This document shows positions 22,829 through 34,236 of a stretch of 64,000 nt of DNA, one piece after another. The position numbers and the translations under genes are program-made. The stretch spans positions 101,339,837 to 101,403,836 of the forward strand of contig NC_092038.1 in the NCBI RefSeq assembly GCF_003086295.3, read 5' to 3'. The notes below the pieces were generated by a model. The model did no database searches and was not told the origin of the DNA. It saw only the letters and a list, made by a program, of their open reading frames with translations. Positions within the stretch are counted from its first letter, which is position 1, and each line of letters begins with the position of its first letter. The DNA comes from Arachis hypogaea (lineage: Eukaryota; Streptophyta; Magnoliopsida; Fabales; Fabaceae).

Positions 22829-24748
22829 ATGAACCTGACGATGAATCCCTACCAAACAAGATCCCAAACCAAACTAATATACCTACTACCCCTGCTAATA
22901 ATACCTCACCACCCAAGAGCACAGAACCAACAAATCTTGGTGCTAATAACCCAACACCCTAAAAAAATAATCTCACTACCACATCCAACTCTAATCCTAG
23001 CCAATATACTACTGCAACGCCTATTAGCAAGACTCCTCTAGTTATCCCAAAAACTAAATCCAATTTAAAGGCCAACCCAAAGCCAAAATCCAATATCATA
23101 TCTTCTTCCAAGCCCAAGGCCAACCCGAAGAATGCGTCCAAACCCAAGCCCAACCCAAATTCTGTGTCCAATCCCAAAGTAAATCCAAAGCCCAAAACCA
23201 ATACTAAAGCCTATTGCACAAGGTCTGCTTCAAGAATGAAGAAGATACAGTAACATCACAAGAAAAAAAGTTCTGATATTGTCTTTTTCTAAAGATTAAT
23301 ACACCAGGAGGATAGTTCATATGAACTTGGGAGAGATGATAGCTCAAGTAATGATGACATAGTTGAAAAAAATTGTCAAGCTAAGAAAAGAGACTCTAAG
23401 TTGAAGCATTCACCTACTGAGGCACTTGCAAAGTCTAAGAGAAAGTTTATTAACGATGATGATGCATTGGTAATGGATGATGAGGAGTGTGAGGTGGACT
23501 TAAGCTTCTTAGAAGTTTCTGTCACAAGAGATGGAGATCTGGACAATGCTTTGGATCCTAGAGCAGAGTTTGATGGGGCCAACTATTCGCACTCCGAAAA
23601 AATGAAGACTCCTCCTTTTTTAGAAAATGAATTTTTTGAAGAAGAGCCAAATGATGTATTTCCGGTATTTAGAGATGGTATTCGGTTTGGTGATTTAAAA
23701 CTTGAGGTGGGAATGAAGTTTAATACAATTTTTGAGTTTAGAGAGGCAGTGAGAGAGATTACAATTCAAGAAGGTAGATGAATTCAGTTTATTAAGAATG
23801 ATGTCGTGAGATGTAGGGCTGTGTGTAAGGTTGAAGAGTGCAATGGGTGGTTTATGCCTCACGAGATCATGATAAAACATGTTGGCAGATAAAAATTTTC
23901 AATGACGACTACACGTGTCCTAGAGAAGCCACCAACCGAGTTGCAAATAGGAACTGGTTGACTAGCAAGTTAGTAAAGAAGATTAGGAAATATCCTAACT
24001 TTAGACAATGTAAGGTAGCTGTGTACTTCAAGTCTAAGTGTGACCTGGTGTTAAACAGAAATTCAATTTCTAGAGCCTTGGCAGATGCTAGAGCTGTGGT
24101 ATATGGGGATGAGAAGGCCCAATATGCAATGGTGAGGGACTACGGAGAAACACTCTTAAAGTGCAATCTGAGATCAACAGTTAGAATTGGCACCATCCCA
24201 CAATCAGATGGAGAGGTGATCTTTCAGAGGATGTATGTATGTCTTAGTGGGTGCAAGAATGGTTTTAACTTTTAAGGCAGGGTGTAGGCAACTGATTGGT
24301 TTAGATGGGGCATTCCTTAAAACATAAATTGAAGGCCAAATTTTATCAGCAGTGGGTTAGGACGCAAATCATCACATATATGTTATAGCTTGGGCAATTG
24401 TGAATGTGGATAATATAATACGGAGAACTGAAGGTGATTTTTGGAGCTACTCCATGAGGACTTCGGAGACTATAAAGAAAACAAATGGAGCTTCATGAGC
24501 GACATGCAAAAGGTAAACATTGCCCTTTCATAGTACACTCTATTATTACAAAAGTGGATTTGTCATTATTATTTATTATAGGTAGTGGATTTAAGGTTTA
24601 CAATTGCTAGTTAATGTAACTTCTTCAGTTATTTGTTTACATGTTGGCCTGAAAAGCTGTGTATTGACTGAAGAGAATATTTTGCATGATTCTTTATGGG
24701 TAATGTGACATAGGAATAGAAATAGGGAACGATTTAAATGTAGGGGAT

Positions 24749-26278
24749 TGGTGCACGAAATTGCAATCACACTTTTGCAATCCCGCACAACTAACCAGCA
24801 AGTGTACTGGGTCGTCCAAGTAATACCTTGCGTGAGCAAGGGTCGATCCCACAGAGATTGTCGGCTTGAAGCAAGCTATGGTTATCTTGTAAATCTTAGT
24901 CAGGATATCAGAAATTATCAGGATTGATTGTGAAAAGCAAAAGAACATAAAATGATTACTTGTTTTGCAGTAATGGAGAATAGGTTGAGGTTTGGAGATG
25001 CTCCATCTTCTGAATCTCTGCTTTCCTACTGTCTTCTTCTTCAAACACGCAAGTCTCCTTCCATGGCAAGCTGTATGTAGGGTTTCACCGTTGTCAATGG
25101 CTACCTCCCATCCTCTCAGTGAAAACGATTGCATATGCTCTGTCACAGCATAGCGGAATTCATCTGTCGGTTCTCAATCAGGCCAGAATAGAATCCAGTG
25201 ATTCTTTTGCGTCTGTCACTAACGCCCCGCCTTCAGGAGTTTGAAGCACGTCACAGTCATTCAGTCATTGAATCCTACTCAGAATACCACAGACAAGGTT
25301 TAGACCTTCCGGATTCTCTTGAATGCCGCCATCAGTCTAGCTTATACCACGAAGATTCCGGTTAAAGAACCCAAGAGATAACTACTTAATCTAAGGTAGA
25401 ACGGAGGTGGTTGTCAAGCACGCGTTCATAGTTGAGAATGATGATGATTGTCATGGATCATCACATTCATCCGGGTTAAGAACAAGTATTATCTTAGAAT
25501 GGAAGCAAGCATGATTGAATGAGAAACAGTAGTAATTGCATTAATCCATCAAGACACAGCAGAGCTCCTCACCCCCAACCATGGGGTTTAGAGACTCATG
25601 CTGTAGAAAGTACACAAAGAAGGGTGTAAAGTGTCATGAGGTCATAAGGTACTGATACAATGTCAAAAGATCCTATTAATAGTAAACTAGTAGCCTAGGG
25701 TGTACAGAAATGAGTAAATGACGTAAAAATCCACTTCTGGGTCCACTTGGTGTGTGCTTGGGCTGAGCAATGAAGCAATTTCGTGTAGAGACCTTTTCTG
25801 GAGTTAAACGCCAGCTTTCATGCCAGTTTGGGCGTTTAACTCCAAGTTTTATGCCAGTTCCGGCGTTTAACGCTGGAATTTCTGAGGCTGTTTTGCCACG
25901 CCGGTTTGGGCCATCAAATCTTGGGCAAAGTATGGACTATCATATATTGCTGGAAAGCCCAGGATGTCTACTTTCCAACGCCATTGAGAGCGCGCCAATT
26001 GGGCTTCTGTAGCTCCAGAAAATCTACTTCGAGTGCAGGGAGGTCAGAATCCAACAGCATCTGCAGTCCTTTTTGGTCTCGGAATCAGATTTTTGCTCAG
26101 GACCCTCAATTTCAGCCAGAAAATACCTGAAATCACAGAAAAACACACAAACTCATAGTAAAGTCCAGAAAAGTGAATTTTAGCTAAAAACTAATAAAAA
26201 TATACTAAAAACTAACTAAATCATACTAAAAACATACTAAAAACAATGCCAAAAAGCATACAAATTATCCGCTCATCA
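24749..26278 (-). repeat. 3' LTR of E3
   Basis: Runs TGGTGCACGAAATTG to TCCGCTCATCA on +. Differences from the 5' LTR are single bases, mostly transitions, for example near 24811, 24863, 25195, 25457, 25853 and 26018. The DNA beyond 26278 (ACAACACCAAACTTAA) is the internal 3' terminus. Confidence 0.95.
25800..25874 (-). promoter_or_regulatory. 31-bp-spaced palindrome row in E3 3' LTR
   Basis: Three units start at 25800, 25831 and 25862: GGAGTTAAACGCC, GGCGTTTAACTCC and GGCGTTTAACGCT, exactly 31 bp apart. The row sits about 115 bp upstream (element orientation) of a TATA-like region near 25671-25690. Confidence 0.8.
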
Positions 26279-27241
26279 CAACACCAAACTTAAATTGTTG
26301 CTTGTCCCCAAGCAACTGAAAATCAAAATAGGATAAAAAGAAGAGAATATACTATAGACTCCAAAATATCAAGGAAACATAGCTCCAATTAGATGAGCGG
26401 GACTAGTAGCTTTTTGCCTCCGAACAGTTTTGGCATCTCACTCTATCCCTTGAAGTTCAGAATGATTGGCATCTATAAGAACTCAGTACTCAGATAGTGT
26501 TATTGATTCTCTTAGTTGAACATAATGATTCTTGAACATAGCTAGTGTATGAGTCTTGGCTGTGGCCCAAAGCACTCTGTCTTCCAGTATTACCACCGGA
26601 TACATACATGCCACAGACACATAATTGGGTGAACCTTTTCAGATTGTGACTCAGCTTTGCTAAAGTCCCCAATTAGAGGTGTCCAGGGTTCTTAAGCACA
26701 CTCTTGTTGCCTTGGATCACAACTTTATTTCTTTTCCTTTTCTTCTCTTTTTTTTTTTGTTCGAAAATTTTTTTTTCTATGTTTTTTTTTTCACTGCTTT
26801 TTCTTGCTTCAAGAATCAATCTAATGATTTTTTAGAACCTCAATAACAGTTCTCTTTTTCTTTCTTCTTTCAAGAGCCAACAATTTTAACATTCTCAAAA
26901 CAACAATTTCAAGAGACATATGCACTGTTCAAGAATTCATTCAGAAAGCAAAAAGTATTGTCACCACATCAAACTAATTCAACTAGTTTCAATGATAAAT
27001 TTCGAAATCCTGTACTTCTTGTTCTTTTGTGATTAAAGCATTTTTCATTTAAGAGAGGTGATGGATTCATAGGACATTCATATCTTTAAGGCATAAAATT
27101 TCAATTTTATTAATTATGAATTAAGAACAAGACTCAAAAATAGATATAAGACTAAAAAAATAAAAATAAAAAACAAAACAAAAGAAGAAAAAACGCAAAA
27201 ACATAGGCTCCTAATGATAGAGATTTTCACAGAGTTAGGAC
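26279..27241 (-). other. 3' untranslated internal region of E3, with an atypical polypurine tract
   Basis: About 0.96 kb between the ORF3 stop and the 3' LTR. The last bases before the LTR, in element orientation, are TTAAGTTTGGTGTTGT: the expected position for a polypurine tract, but broken by several T residues. The segment 26300-26700 is homologous to 59930-60320 in the 60-kb element. A T-rich run lies at 26730-26800. No ORF is supported. Confidence 0.7.
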
Positions 27242-28354
27242 TCAACAACCTTGATTTTGAGAAGTGGATGCTCCCTCAGCTTGAGAGGAGAGCTTTTGGC
27301 GTTTCAACTCTTGGAGTTCACGCCCCTGCTTCTCTTGTTCCTTCAGTAATTTGCAGAGCATGCAGTTCTGATTCTGCTGTTCTTCCTTCAGTTGCTCCAT
27401 AGTCTCTTGCAACTTGATGATAGATGCTTCTAGGCTGGTCCAGTAGTCAATTCTTGGGAATTCAGGGAGGAATTCCTGCGCCCTCCTCTTGATAGAGTTG
27501 TCTTGCACTTGTCCTTCCATTGACTTCTTGGTGATTGGGTGTTCAATGGGTATGAACTCATCTACTCCCATCTTCACCCCAGCCTCTTTACAGAGCAAGG
27601 AGATCAGGCTTGGATAAGCCAATTTGGCTTCAGTGGAATTCTTATTTGCAATTGTGTAGATCTCACAAGCAATCACATGATGGACCTCCACTTCTTTTCC
27701 AAGCATAATGCAATGAATCATCACTGCTCTCTTGATGGTGACCTCAGAACGGTTGCTAGTGGGCAATATGGAACGCCCTATAAAGTCTAGCCAACCTCTT
27801 GCAATTGGTTTGAGGTCTCCCCTCTTGAGTTGGTTTGGGACACCCTTTGAATTGGTTATCCACTTAGTCCCAGGGAGGCATATGTCCTCTAGAACTTGAT
27901 CCAACCCTTTATCTACTCTCACCATCCTCCTATTGAAGGAATCAGGATCATCTTGCAGTTGAGGTAGTTTGAAGATTTCTCTTATTTTGTCCAGATGGAA
28001 GTACATAACTTTCCCTCTGACCATGGTTCTGTAGGTATGGTAAGCAGTTCCAGTCATTCTCTGCTTATCTGTCAGCCACATATTAGAGTAGAATTCCTGA
28101 ACCATGTTCCTTCCAACCTTTATTTCAGGATTGGTCAGAACTTCCTATCCTCTGTTTCGAATTTGCTCTTGGATCCCTGGATATTCATCTTCTTTCAGAT
28201 CAAATTTAACTTCCGGGATCACTGACCTCAGACCCATTATTTTGTGATAATGGTCTTCATGTTCTTTGGTTAAGAACTTCTCTTGATTCCAAAGATTCTT
28301 TGGATTATTCTCTTTCTTTCCTCTTAAATTGGTTTGTTTTCCTTTAGGAGCCAT
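27242..28354 (-). pseudogene. E3 ORF3: putative plant transposon-domain protein, one internal stop
   Basis: The frame opens MAPKGKQTNLRGKKENNPKN at 28354 and runs to 27242 (370 codons) with one in-frame TAG at 28142-28144. The core (VQEFYSNMWL, GTKWITNSKGV, GWLDFIGRSILPTSN, RAVMIHCIMLGKEVEVHHVI) matches the type in element B ORF3. The C-terminal third is a Gln/Glu/Lys coiled coil (LQETMEQLKEEQQNQNCMLC) followed by a short Ser-rich tail. It sits in the position of the env-like gene of Athila elements, but no signal peptide or fusion-protein feature was seen. Its role is unknown; DNA- or RNA-binding is possible given the basic N-terminus. Confidence 0.8.
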
Positions 28355-28770
28355 GATCTTGATGAATCTTGGCTTAGTGATCACGGAAAAGCACACCAAA
28401 CTTAGAGGTTTGCTTGTCCTCAAGCAAAAAGAAAAGAAAGAAGAGAAGAGAGAGAGAGAGAGGAAGAGGAAATTCGAATGGTGTGGGGAATGAGGGGTGA
28501 GAAACATGTATTTATAGAGTGGGGGGAAGAGATTTTCGAAAAAAAGAAAAATTTGAAAGGAGATTTGAGGAGATATGGAAAGAAATTGAAAGAAGGGTGA
28601 GTTTTTGAACAAAATTTGGGAATGATTTGGAAGATTTGAAGAATGATTTTGAAAATTTGAAAGTGAATGATGAGAGATTGAAATGTGTTTTTGTAGAAAA
28701 ATATGGGAAAGAAAAGGAAAGTATGAAAAAATCTGAGTTGAAAACAAAATTGTGGTCCCCCCACCTTTCT
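28355..28770 (-). other. Spacer between palindrome array and ORF3 of E3
   Basis: About 415 bp, mainly AT-rich with a GA/CT tract at 28436-28470. In element orientation it is the leader of ORF3. Open frames on minus continue through it but are low-complexity (Phe/Ser/Leu-rich) and not credible coding sequence. Confidence 0.55.
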
Positions 28771-29065
28771 GGCGTTAAACGCCCAGAATGGCACTCATTC
28801 TGGCGTTTAACGCCCAATTGGCACCCCTTTTGGGCGTTTAACGCCCAGCCAGGTGCCCTGGCTGGCGTTAAACGCCAGAAATCCTTTAGCACTGGGCGTT
28901 TTTCTGAACGCCCAGGATGCTGCACACCTGGCGTTAAACGCCCAGAATGGTGCCCATTCTGGCGTTTAACGCCCAAAATGGCACCATTCCTGGCGTTAAA
29001 CGCCCAGAATGGTACCCATTCTGGCGTTTAACGCCCAAAATGCACCTTACTGGCGTTTTTTCGCC
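28771..29065 (-). repeat. Ten-unit palindrome array between integrase and ORF3 of E3
   Basis: Units start at 28771, 28802, 28833, 28863, 28894, 28930, 28961, 28992, 29023 and 29052. Eight are exact GGCGTTAAACGCC or its complement GGCGTTTAACGCC. The unit at 28894 has a 5-bp insertion that explains its 36-bp step; the unit at 29052 is degenerate. The usual period is 31 bp (13-bp palindrome plus about 18-bp spacer). Neighbouring units often alternate in orientation, and spacers such as CAGAATGG and CCATTCTG are complementary. Pairs of units therefore form near-perfect inverted repeats of about 45 bp that could fold as strong RNA hairpins. Confidence 0.9.
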
Positions 29066-29176
29066 AGTAAGCTCATTTTCTCTGCTTTTTGAGCTGAATC
29101 CTTCTGTAACTCTGTGAATTCCTTCATTTTTGATATTTGCCTCTGTAAGAACTAATCATATAACCTCCTAATGATT

Positions 29177-29197
29177 GGGTTGCCTCCCAGCAAGCGC
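29177..29197 (-). promoter_or_regulatory. Small GGGAG-loop hairpin after the E3 integrase
   Basis: In element orientation it reads GCGCTTGCTGGGAGGCAACC; TTGC and GCAA pair around TGGGAG. It lies about 35 nt after the pol stop. The loop GGGAG is kept in element B (18575-18595), while the stem bases differ but still pair. Confidence 0.5.
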
Positions 29198-29232
29198 TTC
29201 TTTACTGTCTTTAGCTGGACTTTCACTGAGAA

Positions 29233-32200
29233 TCACTCAAGCCTCAGTTTTGAGCATTCCTGCTCAAAGTTTCCTTCAAGATAATGCTTGATTCTCTGTC
29301 CATTAACAATGAACTTCTTGTCAGAATCAATATCCTGAAGCTCAACATATCCATATGGTGACACTCCTGTAATCACATACGGACCCCTCCAACGGGATTT
29401 GAGTTTTCCTGGAAACAGTCTGAGCCTAGAGTTGAAGAGCAGAACTTTTTGTCCTGGCTCAAAGACTCTGGTTGACAACTTCTTGTCATGCCATTTCTTT
29501 GCCTTTTCCTTATAAATTTTTGCATTTTCAAAGGCATTGAGTCTGAACTCCTCTAGCTCATTTAACTGGAGCAATCTTTTTTCACCAGCTAACTGTGCAT
29601 CCATGTTTAGGAATCTGGTTGCCCAGGAGGCTTTATGTTCCAGTTCCACAGGCAAATGACAGGCCTTCCCATACACCAGTTGGTATGGAGAGGTTCCTAT
29701 AGGAGTCTTGAATGCTGTTCTGTATGCCCACAGAGCATCATCCAAGCTCTTTGCCCAATCCTTTCTTCGGGCTATCACAGTCCGTTCTAGGATTCTTTTT
29801 AGCTCTCTGTTAGAGACCTCAGCTTGCCCATTTGTCTGTGGATGATACGGAGTTGCCACTTTGTGGCTAATTCCATACCTAACCATAGCAAGGTGTAGCT
29901 GTTTATTGCAGAAATGAGTGCCCCGTCACTGATTAGCACTCTGGGAACGCCAAACCTGCTGAAAATGTTTTTCTGGAGGAATTTCAGTACGGTCTTGGTA
30001 TCATTAGTGGGTGTAGCAATCGCTTCTACCCACTTAGATACATAGTCTACTGCCACCAGAATGTAAGTGTTTGAGTATGATGGTGGGAATGGCCCTATGA
30101 AGTCAATTCCCCATACATCAAACAATTCTATCTCTAATATCCCTTGTTGAGGCATTGCATATCCATGAGGCAAGTTACCAGCTCTTTAGCAACTGTCACA
30201 GTTACGCACAAACTCTCGGGAATCTTTATAGAGAGTAGGCCAGTAGAAGCCACATTGGAGGACTTTAGTGGCTGTTCGCTCACTTCCAAAATGTCCTCCA
30301 TACTGTGATCCATGGCAGTGCCATAGGATCCTTTGTGCTTCTTCTCTGGGTACACATCTGCGGATCACTCCGTCAGCACATCTCTTAAAGAGATATGGTT
30401 CATCCCAGAGGTAGTACTTGGCATCTGAAATTAATTTCTTTCTCTGCACGTAGCTGTACTCTTTTGGAATGAACCTCACAGCTTTAAAATTTGCAATATC
30501 TGCAAACCATGGAGCTTCCTGAATGGCAAAGAGTTGCTCATCTGGGAAAGTCTCAGAGATCTCAGTAGAAGGGAGGGACGCCCCAGCTACTGGCTCTATT
30601 CGGGACAGATGATCAGCTACTTGGTTCTCTGTCCCTTTTCTGTCTCTTATTTCTATATCAAACTCTTGCAGAAGCAACACCCATCTTATAAGCCTGGGTT
30701 TTGAATCCTGCTTTGTGAGTAAGTATTTAAGAGCAGCATGGTCAGTGTACACAACCACTTTGGACCCCACTAGATAGGATCTAAACTTGTCAATGACATA
30801 GACTACTGCAAGTAACTCTTTTTCTGTGGTTGTATAGTTCTTCTGTGCGTCATTTAGAACACGGCTGGCATAGTAAATGACGTGCAGAAGCTTGTTATGC
30901 CTCTGTCCCAACACTGCACCAATGGCATGGTCACTGGCATAACACATTAGTTCAAATGGTAATGTCCAATCTGGTGCAGAGATAACTGGTGCTGTGACCA
31001 GCTTAGCTTTCAGGGTCTCAAATGCTTGCAGACACTGTGTGTCAAACACAAATGGTGTGTCTACAGCTAACAGGTTACTCAGAGGTTTTGCGATTTTTGA
31101 AAAATCCTTTATAAACCTTTTGTAGAATCCTGCATGCCCCAGAAACTTCTGATTGCCTTAACATTGGCAGGTGGTGGTAATTTTTCAATTACCTCTACCT
31201 TTGCCTTATCCACCTCTATTCCCCTGCTTGAAATTTTGTGCCCAAGGACAATTCCTTCAGTCACCATAAAGTGACATTTCTCCCAGTTTAAAACCAGATT
31301 AGTCTCTTGGCACCTTTTCAAGACAAGTGCTAGGTGATTAAGACAGGAGCTAAATGAGTCTCCATATACTGAAAAGTCATCCATGAAGACTTCCAGAAAT
31401 TTTTCTACCATATCTGAGAAGATAGAGAGCATGCACCTCTGAAAGGTCGCAGGTGCATTGCACAGACCAAAAGGCATCCTCCTATAGGCAAACACGCCAG
31501 AAGGGCAGGTGAATGCTGTTTTCTCTTGGTCCTGAGGATCTACTGCAATTTGGTTGTAGCCTGAATAGCCATCCAAAAAGCAGTAATAATCATGGCCAGC
31601 TAGTCTTTCTAGCATTTGGTCTATGAATGGTAAAGGAAAATGATCCTTTCTGGTGGCTGTATTGAGCCTTCTGTAGTCAATACACATGCGCCACCCTGTG
31701 ACTGTCCTTGTAGGAACCAGTTCATTTTTTTCATTATGAACCACTGTCATGCCTCCCTTTTTGGGAACAACTTGGACAGGGCTCACCCAGGGGCTATCAG
31801 AAATGGGATAAATAATCCCAGCCTCTAGTAATTTAGTGACCTCTTTCTGCACCACCTCCTTCATGGCAGGATTTAGCCTCCTCTGTGGTTGGACCACTGG
31901 TTTGGCATTATCCTCCAATAGGATCTTGTGCATGCATCTAGCTGGGCTAATGCCCTTAAGATCACTTATGGACCACCCAAGAGCTGTCTTGTGTGTCCTT
32001 AGCACTTGAATCAGTGCTTCCTCTTCCTGTGAATTTAAAGCAGAGCTTATAATCACTGGAAAAGTGTCACCTTCTCCCAGAAATACATATTTCAGGGATG
32101 GTGGTAGTGGTTTGAGTTCAGGCTTGGGAGGCTTATCCTCCTCCTGAGGAATTTTCGAAAATTCCTTTGCCTCCTCTAGTTCTTCTTGATCAGGCTGAGC

Positions 32201-33066
32201 ATCTTTGAAGATGTCCTCAAGCTCTGATTCTAGGCTCTCAGCCATATTGATCTCTTCTACCAGAGAGTCAATAATGTCAGCGCCCATGCAGTCATTTGGT
32301 GTGTCTGGATGCTGCATGGCTTTTACAGCATTCAACTTGAACTCATCCTCATTGACTCTCAAGGTTACTTCCCCTTTTTGTACATCAATGAGAGTTCGTC
32401 CAGTTGCTAGGAAAGGTCTTCCTAGAATGAGAGTTGCACTCTTGTGCTCCTCCATTTCCAGCACCACAAAGTCAGTTGGAAAGGCAAATGGCCCAACTTT
32501 GACAATCATGTCCTCAATTATGCCTGATGGGTATTTAATGGAGCCATTAGCAAGTTGGAGGCATATCCGGGTTGGTTTGACTTCTCCAGTCAACCCAAGC
32601 TTTCTGATAGTGGGTGCAGGTATTAGATTGATGCTTGCTCCAAGATCACATAGAGCTGTCTTGGTGCAAGCACCTTCTAATGTGCATGGTATCATAAAGC
32701 TCCCTGGATCTTGAAGCTTTTCTGGTAAGCTCTTTAATATGACTGCACTGCATTCTTCAGTGAGAAACACTTTTTCAGTTTCTCTCCAATCCTTCTTATG
32801 ACTTAAGATTTCTTTCATGAGCTTAGCATAAGAAGGTATTTGCTCAAGTGCCTCTGCAAACGGAATCTTTATTTCAAGAGTCCTTAGATAGTCTGCAAAG
32901 CGGGCAAATTGCTTATCCTGTTCCGCTTGGCGGAGTTTTTGAGGATAAGGCATCTTGGCTTTATATTCTTCAACCTTAGATGCTGCAGGTTTATTCCTTA
33001 CAGAAGTGGTTGAAGAAGCCTTGTTAGAGGTATTACTGTCAGCACTTTCAGGTGTCTGATCCCCCT
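29233..33066 (-). pseudogene. E3 pol pseudogene: protease, RT, RNase H, integrase
   Basis: Domains in order: retropepsin (ALCDLGASINLIP, LILGRPFLATGRTLIDV; about 32700-32360); reverse transcriptase (WRMCIDYRRLN, FLDGYSGYNQI, MPFGLCNAPATFQR, active site FMDDFSVYG; 31830-31140); RNase H (31020-30600, [11 protein letters not shown]); integrase with an HHCC finger ([17 protein letters not shown]) and DDE core ([16 protein letters not shown]), ending with a C-terminal domain ([26 protein letters not shown]). The first RNase H acidic position is Tyr ([13 protein letters not shown]). Breaks: frameshifts near 33066, 31148 and 29925, and a stop at 30185-30187. The order PR-RT-RH-INT and the tRNA-Asp primer place it in Ty3/Gypsy, Athila-like. 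It is not active as it stands. Confidence 0.92.
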
Positions 33067-34236
33067 AGGCGTCTGAATGCCAGGATTGGGTGGAAATTGG
33101 GCGTTTAACGCCAGCTTTTCCCCCTTTTCTGGCGTTTGAACGCCAGAACTGGGCAAGGAATGGGCGTTTAACGCCAGCTTTCCTTCCCTTTCTGGCGTTT
33201 GAACGCCAATAACATTCCTCTCTGGGCTCTTACTGTCCTCAGAGGGATTTTGAACAGTGGTTTGGTTGTCCTCTGTCAATTGTTCCTTGTTTGGCTTTTT
33301 ACTCTTTTGAGCAGTGTTATTCAGGGTCTTCCCACTCCTCAATTGAACTGCTTGACATTCCTCTGTTATCTGTTTAGATAATTGCTGTTTTGCTTGGTTC
33401 AACTGCAGTTCTATGCTCTTGTTAGCAACTTTAGTTTCATGGAGCATCTCTTTAAAGTCTGCTAACTGTTCTGTCATCAGGAGCAATTGTTGATTAAGCT
33501 CAATTATTTGTTCTTGAGGACTAGGGTCAGTGACTACTGTCATGACTTCCTCTTTTGGAGAGAACTCATTGCTAGAATACAAATATTGGTTTCTAGCAAC
33601 AGTGTCTATAAGCTCTTGAGCTTCTTCAATTGTCTTCCTCATGTGTATAGATCCACCAGTTGAGTGGTCTAAAGACATCTGAGCTTTTTCTGTAAGCCCA
33701 TAGTAGAAAATGTCTAACTGTACCCACTCTGAAAACATTTCAGAGGGACATTTCCTTAGCATACCTCTATACCTCTCCCAGGCATTATAAAGGGATTCAT
33801 TATCCTCTTGTTTAAAGCCTTGGATGTCCAGCCTTAGCTGTGTCATCCTTTTGGGAGGGTAAAAATGATTCAGGAATTTGTCTGACAACTGTATCCATGT
33901 CTTTATGCTTGCTGTAGGTTGGTTATTCAACCACCTTTTAGCTTGATCTTTTACAGCAAATGGAAACAGTAATAGTCTGTAGACATCCTGATCCACCTCT
34001 TTATCATATACTGTGTTAGCAATTTGTAAAAACTGTGCCAGAAACTCAGTAGGCTCTTCCTGTGGAAGACCGGAATACTGGCAGTTTTGCTGCACTATGA
34101 TAATGAGTTGAGGATTTAGTTCAAAGCTGCTTGCTTTGATGGGAGGTGTACAGATGCTACTCCCATATGCAGCTGTAATGGGGTTAGCATATGACCCCAG
34201 AGTCCTTTTGGACTGATTAATCCCACTTAGGTCCAT
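32998..34236 (-). pseudogene. E3 gag (412 aa, out of frame with pol)
   Basis: The ATG at 34236 gives MDLSGINQSKRTLGSYANP. Athila-type capsid motifs follow: QQNCQYSGLPQEEPTEFL, LLFPFAVKDQAKRWLN, SEWVQLDIFYYGL, LDHSTGGSIHMRK. A coiled-coil region (residues about 220-290) leads to a Ser/Lys/Glu-rich tail containing repeated GVQTPE and KLALNA. The tail is encoded by palindromes of the 31-bp family. No CCHC zinc knuckle is visible. Homologues run straight into pol in one frame; here a frameshift near 33066 sends Gag to a stop at 32998. Gag would form the particle and bind genomic RNA. Confidence 0.85.
33100..33207 (-). repeat. Palindrome units inside the E3 gag tail
   Basis: Units start at 33100 (GGCGTTTAACGCC), 33131 (GGCGTTTGAACGCC), 33173 (GGCGTTTAACGCC) and 33194 (GGCGTTTGAACGCC). 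Steps are 31, 42 and 21 bp, each close to a whole number of helical turns. Translated on minus, the two forms give LALNA and GVQTP, so the DNA motif shapes the protein tail. Confidence 0.8.

Noticed and set aside
24694..25146. 150-aa ORF in the E3 LTR, repeated near 34771-35199
   Set aside because: LTR sequence read antisense; no protein-like motifs.
27242..28354. Retroviral envelope gene
   Set aside because: Position is env-like, but there is no signal peptide, membrane anchor or cleavage site, and the sequence matches the plant transposon-domain type instead.
28771..29065. CRISPR-like array (13-bp repeats with ~18-bp spacers)
   Set aside because: Plant retrotransposon context, repeats are palindromes that alternate in orientation, spacers are related to one another, and there are no cas genes.
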